In this document: in pieces, positions 15,321-23,906 of the stretch | Position numbering within the stretch: the stretch's first letter is position 1 | Layout of the letters: the number at the start of each line of letters is the position of its first letter | NCBI RefSeq assembly: GCF_938015785.1 | Contig: NZ_CALLWC010000018.1 | Coordinates: forward strand, 1-31,284 | DNA length: 31,284 bases | Source of the DNA: an uncultured Campylobacter sp. | Lineage (GTDB): Bacteria; Campylobacterota; Campylobacteria; Campylobacterales; Campylobacteraceae | Direction: 5' to 3' | Notes under the pieces: model-generated | The model's input: the letters and a program-made list of their open reading frames with translations, nothing else | Databases searched by the model: none | What the model was told of the DNA's origin: nothing | Position numbers and translations under genes: made by a program

Positions 15321-16292
15321 ATGAACGGAGCTATAAATTTTACTGCGACATTCTCGCACGGCGTAGAGTGGGGCTGGCCGATCGCGGTCTATCTTTTGCT
15401 AGCAGGTATGAGCGGCGGCGCTTTGGTAGTCGCGATCCTCGTCAAATTTTATAAAAAACAGACCGAAAGCACGCCGCTGTTTAAAGCCGCGTCGCTGCTT
15501 TCTTTTATCACGATCTTGCTCGGTATGGTCTGCCTGGTAGCCGACCTTGAGCGACCGCTTCTTTTTTGGAAAATTTTGATCAATTATAACTTTACTTCGG
15601 TTATGTCCGTGGGCGTGGCGGCGCTTTGCGTCTATATCCCGCTTAGCTTCGTAGCCTGCCTTTATGCGTTTGAAGCTGATCTTAGCGGATTTTTATCGCG
15701 CAGACTTACTTTTTTAAAAGGGCTTTTCACGCTCGTAATGAAAATTTTAAACGCGCTTCGCCCGCTGCTTCTTGCGCTTACGCTAGTTTTTGCGGTCGCG
15801 ATCTGCGCTTACACGGGATTTTTGATCTCGGTGCTCGTGCGCTTTCCTTTGCTAAATACCGCCGTTTTGCCTGCACTTTTCGTAGCGTCGGGCTTATCGG
15901 CGGGCATCGCGGGCTCTAGCCTAATAGCCGCGCTTTTCTTTAAGGCGGACCCTCACGGAGGCGATCTAAAAACCTTACACGCCGTCGAGTGGCCGGTTTT
16001 AGCGATGGAAATTTTACTAATCGGCATGATTTTCGTTTCGCTAGTAACGGGCAGCGACGTGCAAAAAGCCGCGAGCGTCGCCTTCAGCGAGGGAATTTAC
16101 GCGCGTCTTTTTTGGCTAGGCGTCGTAGGCGTTGGTTTTTGCGTACCGCTCGTTTTAAATTTCGCACTGGGCAAAAAGATCGCTCACACCGCGTTTGCGT
16201 TCTACGTTAGCGCACTTGCCAGCGTCATGGGCGTGCTGCTTCTTAGGATGTTTATACTATACGCGGGACAAACTTACGATATAATAATGTAA
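15321..16292 (+). CDS. mccD: NrfD/PsrC-type membrane quinol dehydrogenase subunit MccD
   Basis: Polytopic membrane protein that oxidises menaquinol and passes electrons to MccC. It has eight or nine hydrophobic segments over 323 residues, starting with WGWPIAVYLLLAGMSGGALVVAIL, which is the conserved first helix of the NrfD family, and followed by DLERPLLFWKIL, whose DLERP motif is typical of the quinone-site helix in this family. It contains no cysteine set, so it is a pure membrane partner. GGGGG, 6 bases upstream and inside the mccC 3' end, serves as the ribosome binding site. The next gene starts 15 bases after the stop. Confidence 0.92.
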   Translation: MNGAINFTATFSHGVEWGWPIAVYLLLAGMSGGALVVAILVKFYKKQTESTPLFKAASLLSFITILLGMVCLVADLERPLLFWKILINYNFTSVMSVGVAALCVYIPLSFVACLYAFEADLSGFLSRRLTFLKGLFTLVMKILNALRPLLLALTLVFAVAICAYTGFLISVLVRFPLLNTAVLPALFVASGLSAGIAGSSLIAALFFKADPHGGDLKTLHAVEWPVLAMEILLIGMIFVSLVTGSDVQKAASVAFSEGIYARLFWLGVVGVGFCVPLVLNFALGKKIAHTAFAFYVSALASVMGVLLLRMFILYAGQTYDIIM

Positions 16293-16307
16293 AACTGCGG
16301 AGGGTTA

Positions 16308-18998
16308 ATGAGCGCGCTAAAAATATTAAAATTTTTCATCTCTTACAAGTTCGCGCTCTGCCTCCTCTTTATCCTAGCCGCAGGTGCCGGCGTCGCAACC
16401 TTTTTAGAGAGCATTTACGATACGCAAACGGCTAAAATTTTAGTCTATGAGGCGCGCTGGTACGAGTGCGTCATGGGTGCTGCGACGCTGAGCCTGCTCG
16501 GCATTATAATTAAAACCAAAATGTGGCGCCGCTTCGGCTCTTTCGTGCTTCATGCGGCATTTATCGTCATCTTTATCGGCGCGGTGCTGACGCGCTATTT
16601 CGGCACCGAAGGCGTGCTGCACGTAAGAGCGGGAGAGAGCGAAAGCGAGATGGTGAGCGTCAAGCCATACTTGCAAATCCGCACGCAAGACGCGCTGTTT
16701 GAGCACCCGTTAAATTTAAGCCAAATCGGCGATAACGATTTTAGCTTCACGCAAAGTATAAATTCTAAAAGCTTCACCGTCAAATTTAGCTCCTACAAAC
16801 CCGCGCCCAAAGGCGAGCAGGGCACGCTTGCGGTAAAAGCGGGCTTTGAGGGCGGAAGCGAGCAAGAAGCGCAGCTGCGCGGCGGCGCTGGCTGGCTCGG
16901 GGAACCTAAAATTTTAAACTTTGACGGCGAGGAGATAATGCTAAGCTGGGGCTCGAAACTCATAGAGCTTCCGTTTGCGGTAAAGCTTTTGAAATTTAAG
17001 CTCGAGCGCTATCCTGGCTCGCAAAGTCCGTCATCCTACGCCAGCGACGTTGAAATTTTAAAAGAGGGCAAGAGCGTGGGGGAGCATGAAATTTATATGA
17101 ACCATCCGCTAAACTTTGGCGGCTTTAAGCTCTTTCAATCCTCCTACGACACGGACGAGCTGGGCACGGTGCTGGAGCTTAATCGCGATCCAGGTAAAAT
17201 CCCCACTTACTTCGGCTATTTCTTGCTTTGCGTCGGATTTATCGGTAATCTTTTTACCGCGGGCAGCAGGTTTAAAAAGCTAGCTAAATTTATCAAAAAC
17301 AACGCGCCCGCCGCGCTGCTTCTAATCGCGCCGCTTTTTTTCAGCATTGAGCTTCGCGCCGCGGATGAAAACTATCTAGCAAACCTTAAAGCCAACTCGC
17401 GCGTTCACGCAAACGGCGCGTTCGCGGAGCTTTTGGTGCAAGATTACATGGGTAGGATCAAGCCGCTTAGCACCGAAGCAAGCGAAATCGTAAATAAAAT
17501 TTCAGGCACGGATTCGCTTTACGGCTTAAGCGCCGAGCAGATGATCCTAGGAATGAGCCTAAATCCCGCGTTCTGGCGCGATCAAAAGATCATCAAGATC
17601 AGAAACGACCAGATCAAAAAGATGCTGGGCTTAGCGCCGCAGGAGCGATATGCGAGCTTTAATTCGGTCTTTGATGAAAACGGCAACTACAAGCTCGCGC
17701 GCGCCCTGGACGAGGCGAATGAAAAAAGCGCCTCACGCCGCGGCGTACTCGATAACGAGCTGATTAAATTCGACGAGCGGCTAAATATCGCGTATCTGAC
17801 CTTTAGAGGGGTGTTTTTTAAATTTATCCCCGTGCCGAACGACCCGCAAAACGCGTGGCTCTCGCCGAACGACGCCTTTGCGGATTATAGGATCGCTCCG
17901 CAGATAAAAGGCGTGCTAAACGATTATCTAAACGGCTTGCAAGACGGAATTTCGGATAATGATTGGGCTAAAGCGGACGGCGCGCTTGCAGAGCTGAAAA
18001 ACTACCAAAGAGCCACCTCGGCAGCTATTCTTCCGAGTGAAAACCGCGTCAAGGCCGAGGTGTTTTACAACAAAGCTTCGGTTTTTAAAAAGCTAGTTTA
18101 TTGCTATATGATCCTAGGCGGCATAGCTCTAATATTGGCGCTTTTGGGCGCACTTTGCGGCAAGCGCTTCATGCTCGCGCAAAAAATTTTATTTGTGGCC
18201 TTTGCCACAAGCTTTGCGGCACATACCCTCGCGCTTGCGCTGCGCTGGTACGTCGCGGCTCACGCGCCGTGGAGCGATAGCTATGAGTCGATGATCTACA
18301 TCGGCTGGTCGGCGGCGCTTGCAGGGATCATATTTTTTAGAAAGTCCCTACTTACGCTAAGCGCGAGCTGCTTGCTAGCCAGCATCGTGATGCTAGTAGC
18401 ACATATGAGCTTTGTAAATCCACAGATCACCAACCTCGTACCGGTGCTAAAGTCGTATTGGCTTAGCATCCACGTCTCGGTTATCACGGCTAGCTATGGA
18501 TTTTTAGGGCTTAGCTGCCTGCTTGGGCTTTTGGCTCTTATTTTGATGGCGCTTAAAAACGGCACCAATCGCGAGCGGCTTAACGCTCAGATCAGATATA
18601 TAACGGCGATCAACGAGATCAGCCTCATCGTAGGGCTTTCGATGCTGACGCTCGGAAATTTCTTCGGCGGCGTATGGGCGAATGAGAGCTGGGGGCGATA
18701 TTGGGGCTGGGATAGCAAAGAGACCTGGTCGTATGTCTCGATCATCGTCTATGCGATCGTGCTGCATCTAAAATTTATCCCAAAACTCGGCTCGATCTAT
18801 GTTTATTGCGTGAGCTCGACGCTCGCGTATAACTCGATCATAATGACCTATTTCGGCGTAAATTTCTACCTCACCGGCATGCACTCTTACGCCGCGGGCG
18901 ATGCGCCGCAGATACCCGCGCCGTTTTATTGTATAATAGCGGCGGTCTTTTTAATAATCGCTCTTGCCTTCAGGGGCAGGGACGTAAAAACGATATAA
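16308..18998 (+). CDS. ccsA1: Dedicated CcsBA-type cytochrome c synthase for the CX15CH heme, CcsA1
   Basis: System II cytochrome c heme lyase, a natural fusion of CcsB (ResB) and CcsA (ResC) in 896 residues. The N-terminal part has ResB helices and a large periplasmic insert; a membrane His lies in FVLHAAFI. The C-terminal part has the heme-handling WWD region at 790-802 (WANESWGRYWGWD), flanked by the external His residues of WLSIHVSV and LTGMHSYA, and the internal His in AIVLHLKF. Cells of this group need a general CcsBA for CXXCH; a second copy inside the mcc locus is expected to attach heme to CX15CH, as shown for Wolinella CcsA1. The specificity is inferred from position, not from residues that I can identify. 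A GGAGGG site supports the start. Confidence 0.9.
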   Translation: MSALKILKFFISYKFALCLLFILAAGAGVATFLESIYDTQTAKILVYEARWYECVMGAATLSLLGIIIKTKMWRRFGSFVLHAAFIVIFIGAVLTRYFGTEGVLHVRAGESESEMVSVKPYLQIRTQDALFEHPLNLSQIGDNDFSFTQSINSKSFTVKFSSYKPAPKGEQGTLAVKAGFEGGSEQEAQLRGGAGWLGEPKILNFDGEEIMLSWGSKLIELPFAVKLLKFKLERYPGSQSPSSYASDVEILKEGKSVGEHEIYMNHPLNFGGFKLFQSSYDTDELGTVLELNRDPGKIPTYFGYFLLCVGFIGNLFTAGSRFKKLAKFIKNNAPAALLLIAPLFFSIELRAADENYLANLKANSRVHANGAFAELLVQDYMGRIKPLSTEASEIVNKISGTDSLYGLSAEQMILGMSLNPAFWRDQKIIKIRNDQIKKMLGLAPQERYASFNSVFDENGNYKLARALDEANEKSASRRGVLDNELIKFDERLNIAYLTFRGVFFKFIPVPNDPQNAWLSPNDAFADYRIAPQIKGVLNDYLNGLQDGISDNDWAKADGALAELKNYQRATSAAILPSENRVKAEVFYNKASVFKKLVYCYMILGGIALILALLGALCGKRFMLAQKILFVAFATSFAAHTLALALRWYVAAHAPWSDSYESMIYIGWSAALAGIIFFRKSLLTLSASCLLASIVMLVAHMSFVNPQITNLVPVLKSYWLSIHVSVITASYGFLGLSCLLGLLALILMALKNGTNRERLNAQIRYITAINEISLIVGLSMLTLGNFFGGVWANESWGRYWGWDSKETWSYVSIIVYAIVLHLKFIPKLGSIYVYCVSSTLAYNSIIMTYFGVNFYLTGMHSYAAGDAPQIPAPFYCIIAAVFLIIALAFRGRDVKTI

Positions 18999-19008
18999 AG
19001 GAGTAAAT

Positions 19009-19842
19009 TTGAAAAAATTTCTAATAGCGTTAACCTTGGCGGCCGCGGCAAATGCGGGCTTTATCAGCGAGGGCATTCAAGCTCAGCAAAGCGGCGATCA
19101 TAAAAAACTCGCAGAAATTTACGAGCGAGCGTGCGGTTTGGAAAATAAAGCTTCGGGATGCTATAATCTAGCCGTTTTGTATTTTGAGGGCACCGGCAAC
19201 GTAGATAAAAATTTCGAAAAAGCGATCAGCCTCTACGAGAAAGCGTGCAGCGCTAAATTTGCGCTTGCGTGCAACAATCTAGGCTATATCTACGAAAGCG
19301 GCAACGGCGCGGATCAAAATTTTACCAAAGCTGCGGCTTATTACGAAAAAGCCTGCAAAGATAACGAGGGCTGCACCTCGCTCGGGCTTTTATACGCAAA
19401 CGGCGCCGGGCTCGCAAAGGACGTTTCTAAGGCGGCGAGCCTTTATGAAAAGGCCTGCACCTACGGCGATATGATGGGCTGCAACAACCTGGGCTATCTG
19501 TATCTAAAGGGCGAAGGCGTGCAGCAAAGCTTCGCAAAGGCTAAAATTTTTTACGAAAAGGCTTGCGGCGGCGACATCGGCATCGGCTGCAACAACCTTG
19601 GCTATCTATACGCCTTTGGGCAGGGGGTAGGGCAGGATTATAAGCAGGCAAAGCAGCAGTATGAAAAGGCGTGCAACCTCGGCCACTTCGACGGCTGCAA
19701 TAATTTAGCCATAATGTATGCCGAAGGTAAGGGCGTGAAGTCCGATAACGCCAAAGCAAAAGAGTTTTTCAAAAAAAGCTGCGACGGCGGCATCAAGATG
19801 GGATGCGAGAATTTGGAATTTTTAAATTCGATTAGTAAGTAG
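19009..19842 (+). CDS. Exported Sel1-repeat protein with a Cys pair in every repeat
   Basis: A 277-residue periplasmic scaffold-type protein. A signal peptide (about residues 1-16) precedes about seven Sel1-like repeats of roughly 36 residues. Each repeat carries YEKAC at one helix and GCNNLGYLY at the next, so each unit holds two cysteines that would form a disulfide across its helix pair, as in the Helicobacter cysteine-rich Hcp proteins. The role is probably protein-protein interaction. It starts 10 bases after ccsA1 and lies 31 bases before the NosL-type gene, in the middle of the maturation part of the operon, so a job in assembling MccA or its copper site is likely but unproven. The ribosome binding site is AAGGAG and the start is TTG or the in-frame codon at 19009. 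Confidence 0.82.
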   Translation: MKKFLIALTLAAAANAGFISEGIQAQQSGDHKKLAEIYERACGLENKASGCYNLAVLYFEGTGNVDKNFEKAISLYEKACSAKFALACNNLGYIYESGNGADQNFTKAAAYYEKACKDNEGCTSLGLLYANGAGLAKDVSKAASLYEKACTYGDMMGCNNLGYLYLKGEGVQQSFAKAKIFYEKACGGDIGIGCNNLGYLYAFGQGVGQDYKQAKQQYEKACNLGHFDGCNNLAIMYAEGKGVKSDNAKAKEFFKKSCDGGIKMGCENLEFLNSISK

Positions 19843-19873
19843 ATTTAAAACATCAAATTTTTAAGGAGATAGT

Positions 19874-20998
19874 ATGATTTTACGTTCGTTTTTAGCTTCG
19901 GCCGCGCTCGTCGCGTTCGTTTTCGGTGCCTCGATGGATGGGGCTAATAAGCCGGCAAAGCCTATGTTTCAAAGCGTGGATCCTAGCAAGGCTACGCTCG
20001 TAGGAAGCGGCGAGGGCAAAGAATACTGCGCCGTTTGCGGAATGAATTTGGTTAAATTCTATAAAACTAATCACGTTTGGAACGGCAAGCAAGTCGCTTC
20101 TCTGCACTGCTTGTACGAGATTACGGAGGGAAAAATTCCAAGCGATGCACAGGTCGTCGATACGAAAAATCTAAATTTGATCGACGTAAATAAAGCCTTT
20201 TACGTCGTGGGCAGCAAGGTCAAAGGCACGATGACGCGTAATAGCAAATACGCCTTTTCAACCGAGGCCGACGCGAAAGAATTCCAAGCCGAAAACGGCG
20301 GCGAGATAATGAATTTCGCCAAGGCCTACGAGATTGCGGGGCAGGATTTCGAGGGCGATAACAAGATGATTAAAGCCAAGCGCGAGGGCGGCGTTTACGC
20401 GCACGGTAAAGAATTTTACGAAACAAACTGCGCTAAAACCGAAGCGAAAAACTTCAAAGCCATCTCCGAGCTTAAAGCTCATCTCAAAAAAACTTGCGAC
20501 GCAAAGGGCGCTAGCAAAGCCCCTGAATACGACAAACACCTACAAGCCGCAGCGCTGTATTTGTGGGATGCGCCGGCAAATTTAGGCAGCAGCGACAAAA
20601 ACGCAAAAGTGAAAAAGGCTGAAAAGATCGTCGTGCCTGAGGGCGCTAAATGCCCGGTCTGCGGTATGCTAGTGGGCAAAAACCCTAACTGGGCGGCGAT
20701 GATAGAGATTCAAGGCGGCGAGAACTTGTATTTTGACGGCGTGAAAGATATGATGAAATACTACTTCCAAAAGGGCAAGAGCTTTGATAAAATTTACGCA
20801 ACAGACTACTACAAGTTACACAAGATCGATGCTAAAAGCGCCTTTTTCGTGCTCGGCTCCGACGTCTTAGGACCGATGGGCGACGAGCTCATTCCGTTTG
20901 ATAGCGAGAGCGCGGCTAAGACCTTCGCTAAAGATCACGGAGGCAAGAGCGTACTTAAATTTAATGAAATTCAAGAGAGCGTAATAGAAGGGCTATGA
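19874..20998 (+). CDS. Double-NosL copper-binding protein with a degenerate cytochrome c-like middle
   Basis: A 374-residue exported protein (signal peptide about 1-19) with two NosL-type halves. The first has CAVCGM at 52-57 and the second CPVCGM at 260-265. The CxxCGM motif and the later AFYVVGS/AFFVLGSDVLGPMG strands are NosL features; NosL binds Cu(I) and delivers it to nitrous oxide reductase. The middle, about 170-235, reads like a class I cytochrome c (GVYAHGKEFYETNC, then LQAAALYLWD), but Cys186 is followed by AKT and no CXXCH remains; Cys208 is the only other cysteine there. No nosZ is seen. Known mcc clusters include a NosL-like chaperone proposed to load the Cu(I) of MccA (I believe it is called MccL; symbol left blank because I am not certain). 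It heads the overlapping gene chain. Confidence 0.85.
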   Translation: MILRSFLASAALVAFVFGASMDGANKPAKPMFQSVDPSKATLVGSGEGKEYCAVCGMNLVKFYKTNHVWNGKQVASLHCLYEITEGKIPSDAQVVDTKNLNLIDVNKAFYVVGSKVKGTMTRNSKYAFSTEADAKEFQAENGGEIMNFAKAYEIAGQDFEGDNKMIKAKREGGVYAHGKEFYETNCAKTEAKNFKAISELKAHLKKTCDAKGASKAPEYDKHLQAAALYLWDAPANLGSSDKNAKVKKAEKIVVPEGAKCPVCGMLVGKNPNWAAMIEIQGGENLYFDGVKDMMKYYFQKGKSFDKIYATDYYKLHKIDAKSAFFVLGSDVLGPMGDELIPFDSESAAKTFAKDHGGKSVLKFNEIQESVIEGL

Positions 20999-21183
20999 GG
21001 CTCATTTGCGCTTTAACGATCTTTTTTGCCGCCCTTTACGCGCTCATTGTGGTGCATTATGTAAGCTTTGATCGCGCAAAGGGCGAGCAGTGCCTGCAAA
21101 AGCTCGCGCGCGAGATAAAGGACGTGCGGCTCTCGAGCAGTTTTAAGAGCAAAGCCTACGCGGAGTTCGTCTATGATAAGTAG
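20995..21183 (+). CDS. 62-aa single-helix membrane peptide in the copper-module chain
   Basis: It starts with the ATGA overlap at the stop of the double-NosL gene and ends 11 bases inside the following permease gene. One N-terminal membrane helix (about residues 3-22) is followed by a short charged domain with a single Cys (Cys33, EQCLQKL). I know no family for it. Because both its ends are coupled to neighbours, I take it as a real gene, probably an accessory subunit of the permease system. Such short proteins are often missed by annotation. Confidence 0.65.
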   Translation: MRLICALTIFFAALYALIVVHYVSFDRAKGEQCLQKLAREIKDVRLSSSFKSKAYAEFVYDK

Positions 21184-22282
21184 AAATTTCATCGACTACT
21201 CCGTGACTTTACTGCAAAAAGACAGAGCCGATCACTTCTTTAGCTTCGCGATCTTTGCCTTTATCGTTTTTATTTTAAGCTCGGTGCTTTTCATCTCGGG
21301 CTCCATTCAAAACGATCTTGAAAAGGTCATCAAGCTTAGGCCCGACATCGTTGTAGAGGCTCTACGCGCGGGCAAATGCGATCTGATGCACGACGGCTAT
21401 ATCTACGATATCTCCAAAATCGCGGGCGTCAGCGAAGTGCAGGGCGCCGTGGACGGGATGTATTACTTTGCTCAAAAGCGCGTTTGGTTTCATATCGTAG
21501 GCGACGAAAGCTTGAGCGAAAATGAAATGATCGTAGGCGAGGGGGTAAAAGCGGCGATGGGCGAGTGGTACTACGAGGACGAGTTTCACTTCTTAACCGA
21601 ACAGCGCCTAATCGCGATTAAGATCAATAAAATTTCGCCGCACGAAAGCAGCATCGTCTCAAACGACGTGATCTATCTAAATCCCGCCACCGCGCGCGAG
21701 GTGCTAAGCCTGAAGGAGGGCGAATACACCAAGCTCTACGTAAGCGTGCCCAACCCCAACGAAGTAAGCGAAGTGGCGCTTAAGATCGTAAATTTATACC
21801 CCAACACGGAAGCCCTTAGCGCGGAGGACGCGGTAGCCGAAGTAAGGCATCTGTATTATTACAAGGGCGGAATTTTTATGGTGCTTTACGCCGTGGCGAT
21901 GATCTCGTTTTTCATCTTGCTGAAAAATCAAATTTCGCTCGCATACGGCGAGAAGAAAAAGGAGATCGCGATCTTGCGCAGCATCGGCTTTTGTATAAAG
22001 GACATCATCGCGATGAAATTTATTCAAAATTTCATCGTCTCGCTAAGCGCTTATCTGCTCGGCGTCGCGGGCGCGTATGCTTATGTTTTTATCCTGGATG
22101 CGCCGCTTCTGCGCGATATATTCTTAGGCGGCGAGCTGCGAAATTTCATCACCTTCACGCCTGCGATAAATTTCAATATGCTCTTTTTGATCTTCGTCTT
22201 TAGCGTGATCCCGTTTTTAGCCTTCGTCATCATCCCATCCTGGCGCATCGCTATAGGTGATATGAGCGAGGCGGTCAAATGA
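21173..22282 (+). CDS. FtsX/MacB-type ABC transporter permease
   Basis: A 369-residue permease of the FtsX/LolCE/MacB superfamily. TM1 lies at about residues 25-45, then comes a large extracytoplasmic domain (about 46-230), then three helices (about 235-255, 290-310 and 335-355) with the conserved cytoplasmic loop EKKKEIAILRSIGFCIKDI before the third region. Proteins of this architecture act as mechanical pumps on extracytoplasmic substrates rather than as classical importers. It overlaps the small gene before it by 11 bases and the ATPase after it by 4. Since it lies in the mcc operon after NosL, I suggest it transmits ATP energy to copper insertion or to MccA maturation. Similar ABC genes accompany other sulfite reductase loci. 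Confidence 0.85.
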   Translation: MISRNFIDYSVTLLQKDRADHFFSFAIFAFIVFILSSVLFISGSIQNDLEKVIKLRPDIVVEALRAGKCDLMHDGYIYDISKIAGVSEVQGAVDGMYYFAQKRVWFHIVGDESLSENEMIVGEGVKAAMGEWYYEDEFHFLTEQRLIAIKINKISPHESSIVSNDVIYLNPATAREVLSLKEGEYTKLYVSVPNPNEVSEVALKIVNLYPNTEALSAEDAVAEVRHLYYYKGGIFMVLYAVAMISFFILLKNQISLAYGEKKKEIAILRSIGFCIKDIIAMKFIQNFIVSLSAYLLGVAGAYAYVFILDAPLLRDIFLGGELRNFITFTPAINFNMLFLIFVFSVIPFLAFVIIPSWRIAIGDMSEAVK

Positions 22283-22956
22283 GCAAGATAGAGATCAAGC
22301 AGCTTTATAAAATTTACAACGAGGGCAGGGCGAATGAATTTCGCGCTTTGAAAAATATAAGCCTAAACGTCGAAGAGGGGCAGATCGTAATCTTAAAAGG
22401 GGTCAGCGGCAGCGGCAAAAGCACGCTTCTATCCATCATAGGTGCGCTTTCTAAGCCGAGCAGCGGCGAGGTTTTAGTGGACGGCGCAAACGTCTCTAAG
22501 CTCGCCGATATCGAAAGCTCCGCGTATCGCCACAAAAAAATCGGTTTTATCTTTCAGTCTTTCAACCTGCTTGAGGCACTGAGCGTCTATAAAAATGTCC
22601 TTGCGCCGCTTAGTCTTGAACGGCTGGGCAGGGATGAGCTTAGCGCGCGCATAGACGAAGCGATGCAGATTGCTAATATCGCGCATAAAAAAGATCAGAT
22701 CGTCTCTAGCCTTAGCGGTGGCGAGAAGCAGCGCTGCGCTATCGCTAGGGCGCTCGTGATGAATCCGCAGATCATCTTAGCCGACGAGCCGACGGCAAAT
22801 TTAGACAAACAAAACTCGCTCGGTTTTATCGAGATGCTCTCAAAGCTCAAAGAGCTTAAAAAGACCGTTTTGATCGCGACGCACGACATACTCTTCGACG
22901 AGCTAAGCTTCGTAGATCGATACGTCTTTTTAAAAGACGGAGAAATTTCAGCATGA
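22279..22956 (+). CDS. ABC transporter ATPase, LolD/MacB type
   Basis: A 225-residue ATP-binding subunit. Walker A is at 41-48 (GVSGSGKS), the Q-loop is in GFIFQSFNLLEAL, the signature is SLSGGEKQRCAIARAL, Walker B is IILADEPTANLD and the switch His is in IATHD. The length and the FQSFNLL pattern put it with the LolD/MacB group that pairs with FtsX-type permeases, and the permease gene overlaps it by 4 bases (ATGA). It also overlaps the next gene by 4 bases. One ATPase and one permease gene suggest a homodimeric transporter. Confidence 0.93.
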   Translation: MSKIEIKQLYKIYNEGRANEFRALKNISLNVEEGQIVILKGVSGSGKSTLLSIIGALSKPSSGEVLVDGANVSKLADIESSAYRHKKIGFIFQSFNLLEALSVYKNVLAPLSLERLGRDELSARIDEAMQIANIAHKKDQIVSSLSGGEKQRCAIARALVMNPQIILADEPTANLDKQNSLGFIEMLSKLKELKKTVLIATHDILFDELSFVDRYVFLKDGEISA

Positions 22957-23906
22957 GCGTATTTTTATCGGGTAGCGTGATCGCGTTTTTGGCCGTGGAG
23001 CTGATCGTAATAGCGCTGATGGCGATCTCGCAGTTTCACATCGTGCGGATCATGCGCTACTGGAACTTTAACGCCACCTCAAATTTACAATACGCCCTGG
23101 AGAAAAGAAACTATCTCATCAACACCATTTTGTTCTTCACGATAGCGTGCAAGATCATTTTGTTTATATTTTTCGCGCTCTGCCTAAATGAGCTCTCTTC
23201 GGTCGTGCCCGGCGCGATGTGCTCCGCGGGCGTCGTGGGCTCGAACCGCTATGGTAACATCCTGCTGCTTTTAAAAATTTTACTGATCTTCGGCTTTGGG
23301 CTCTGGCTTATTTTAAACAGCCTCGATCTTAAAGCGGGAAAATTTCCCTATCTAAAGCGCAAATACCTGATCTTTACCATCCTTTTTGCGGGCGTTTTGG
23401 CGGAGTTTATTTTAGAAATTCTATTTTTTACCAATATCCCGCTGCGCGTGCCGGTGTTTTGCTGCTCGGTCGTATTTCGCGCACCGAAGCTTCCGTTCGG
23501 CTATACGCAGGCACTTTTGGCGACCTTTTTCTACGCGATATTGGGCGCCATTTTGATCTTAAATTTCTTAAAGCAGTCGATGGCTAGCTTTGCTTTAAAT
23601 TTGCTCTTTTTGTTCGTCGCATACTACGCGATTACCTATTTTTTCGGGCTTTATGTTTACGAGCAGCCCAACCACAAATGCCCGTACTGCATGCTTTTGA
23701 AGGATTATTACTTCGTTGGCTACGCGATTTGGGGCTCGCTGTTTTTGGGTATATTTTTCGGCATCGTGCCGTTTTTAACAGAGCTCATCACCAAGCGCGC
23801 CTACACCCACCTACTTAAATACTCCTCGTTCTGGCTCATTCTAAACGCGCTCATCTGCAGCGCTTACGTCGTCAAATACTACTTCGTACGGGGCACGCTG
23901 CTATGA
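22953..23906 (+). CDS. Polytopic membrane protein with CPYC and other cysteine sites
   Basis: A 317-residue protein with about eight membrane helices and no family that I recognise. Cysteine sites stand between the helices: CSAGVVGSN near residue 90, PVFCCSVVF near 170, and NHKCPYCMLLKDYYF near 245. The CPYC sequence followed by Met-Leu-Leu-Lys resembles a thioredoxin-like or metal-handing motif, and some DsbB-like proteins present cysteines in a comparable way. It starts with ATGA at the ATPase stop and ends with ATGA at the next gene, so it is made in step with the ABC system. A copper or disulfide transfer step inside the membrane is my inference. Confidence 0.75.
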   Translation: MSVFLSGSVIAFLAVELIVIALMAISQFHIVRIMRYWNFNATSNLQYALEKRNYLINTILFFTIACKIILFIFFALCLNELSSVVPGAMCSAGVVGSNRYGNILLLLKILLIFGFGLWLILNSLDLKAGKFPYLKRKYLIFTILFAGVLAEFILEILFFTNIPLRVPVFCCSVVFRAPKLPFGYTQALLATFFYAILGAILILNFLKQSMASFALNLLFLFVAYYAITYFFGLYVYEQPNHKCPYCMLLKDYYFVGYAIWGSLFLGIFFGIVPFLTELITKRAYTHLLKYSSFWLILNALICSAYVVKYYFVRGTLL

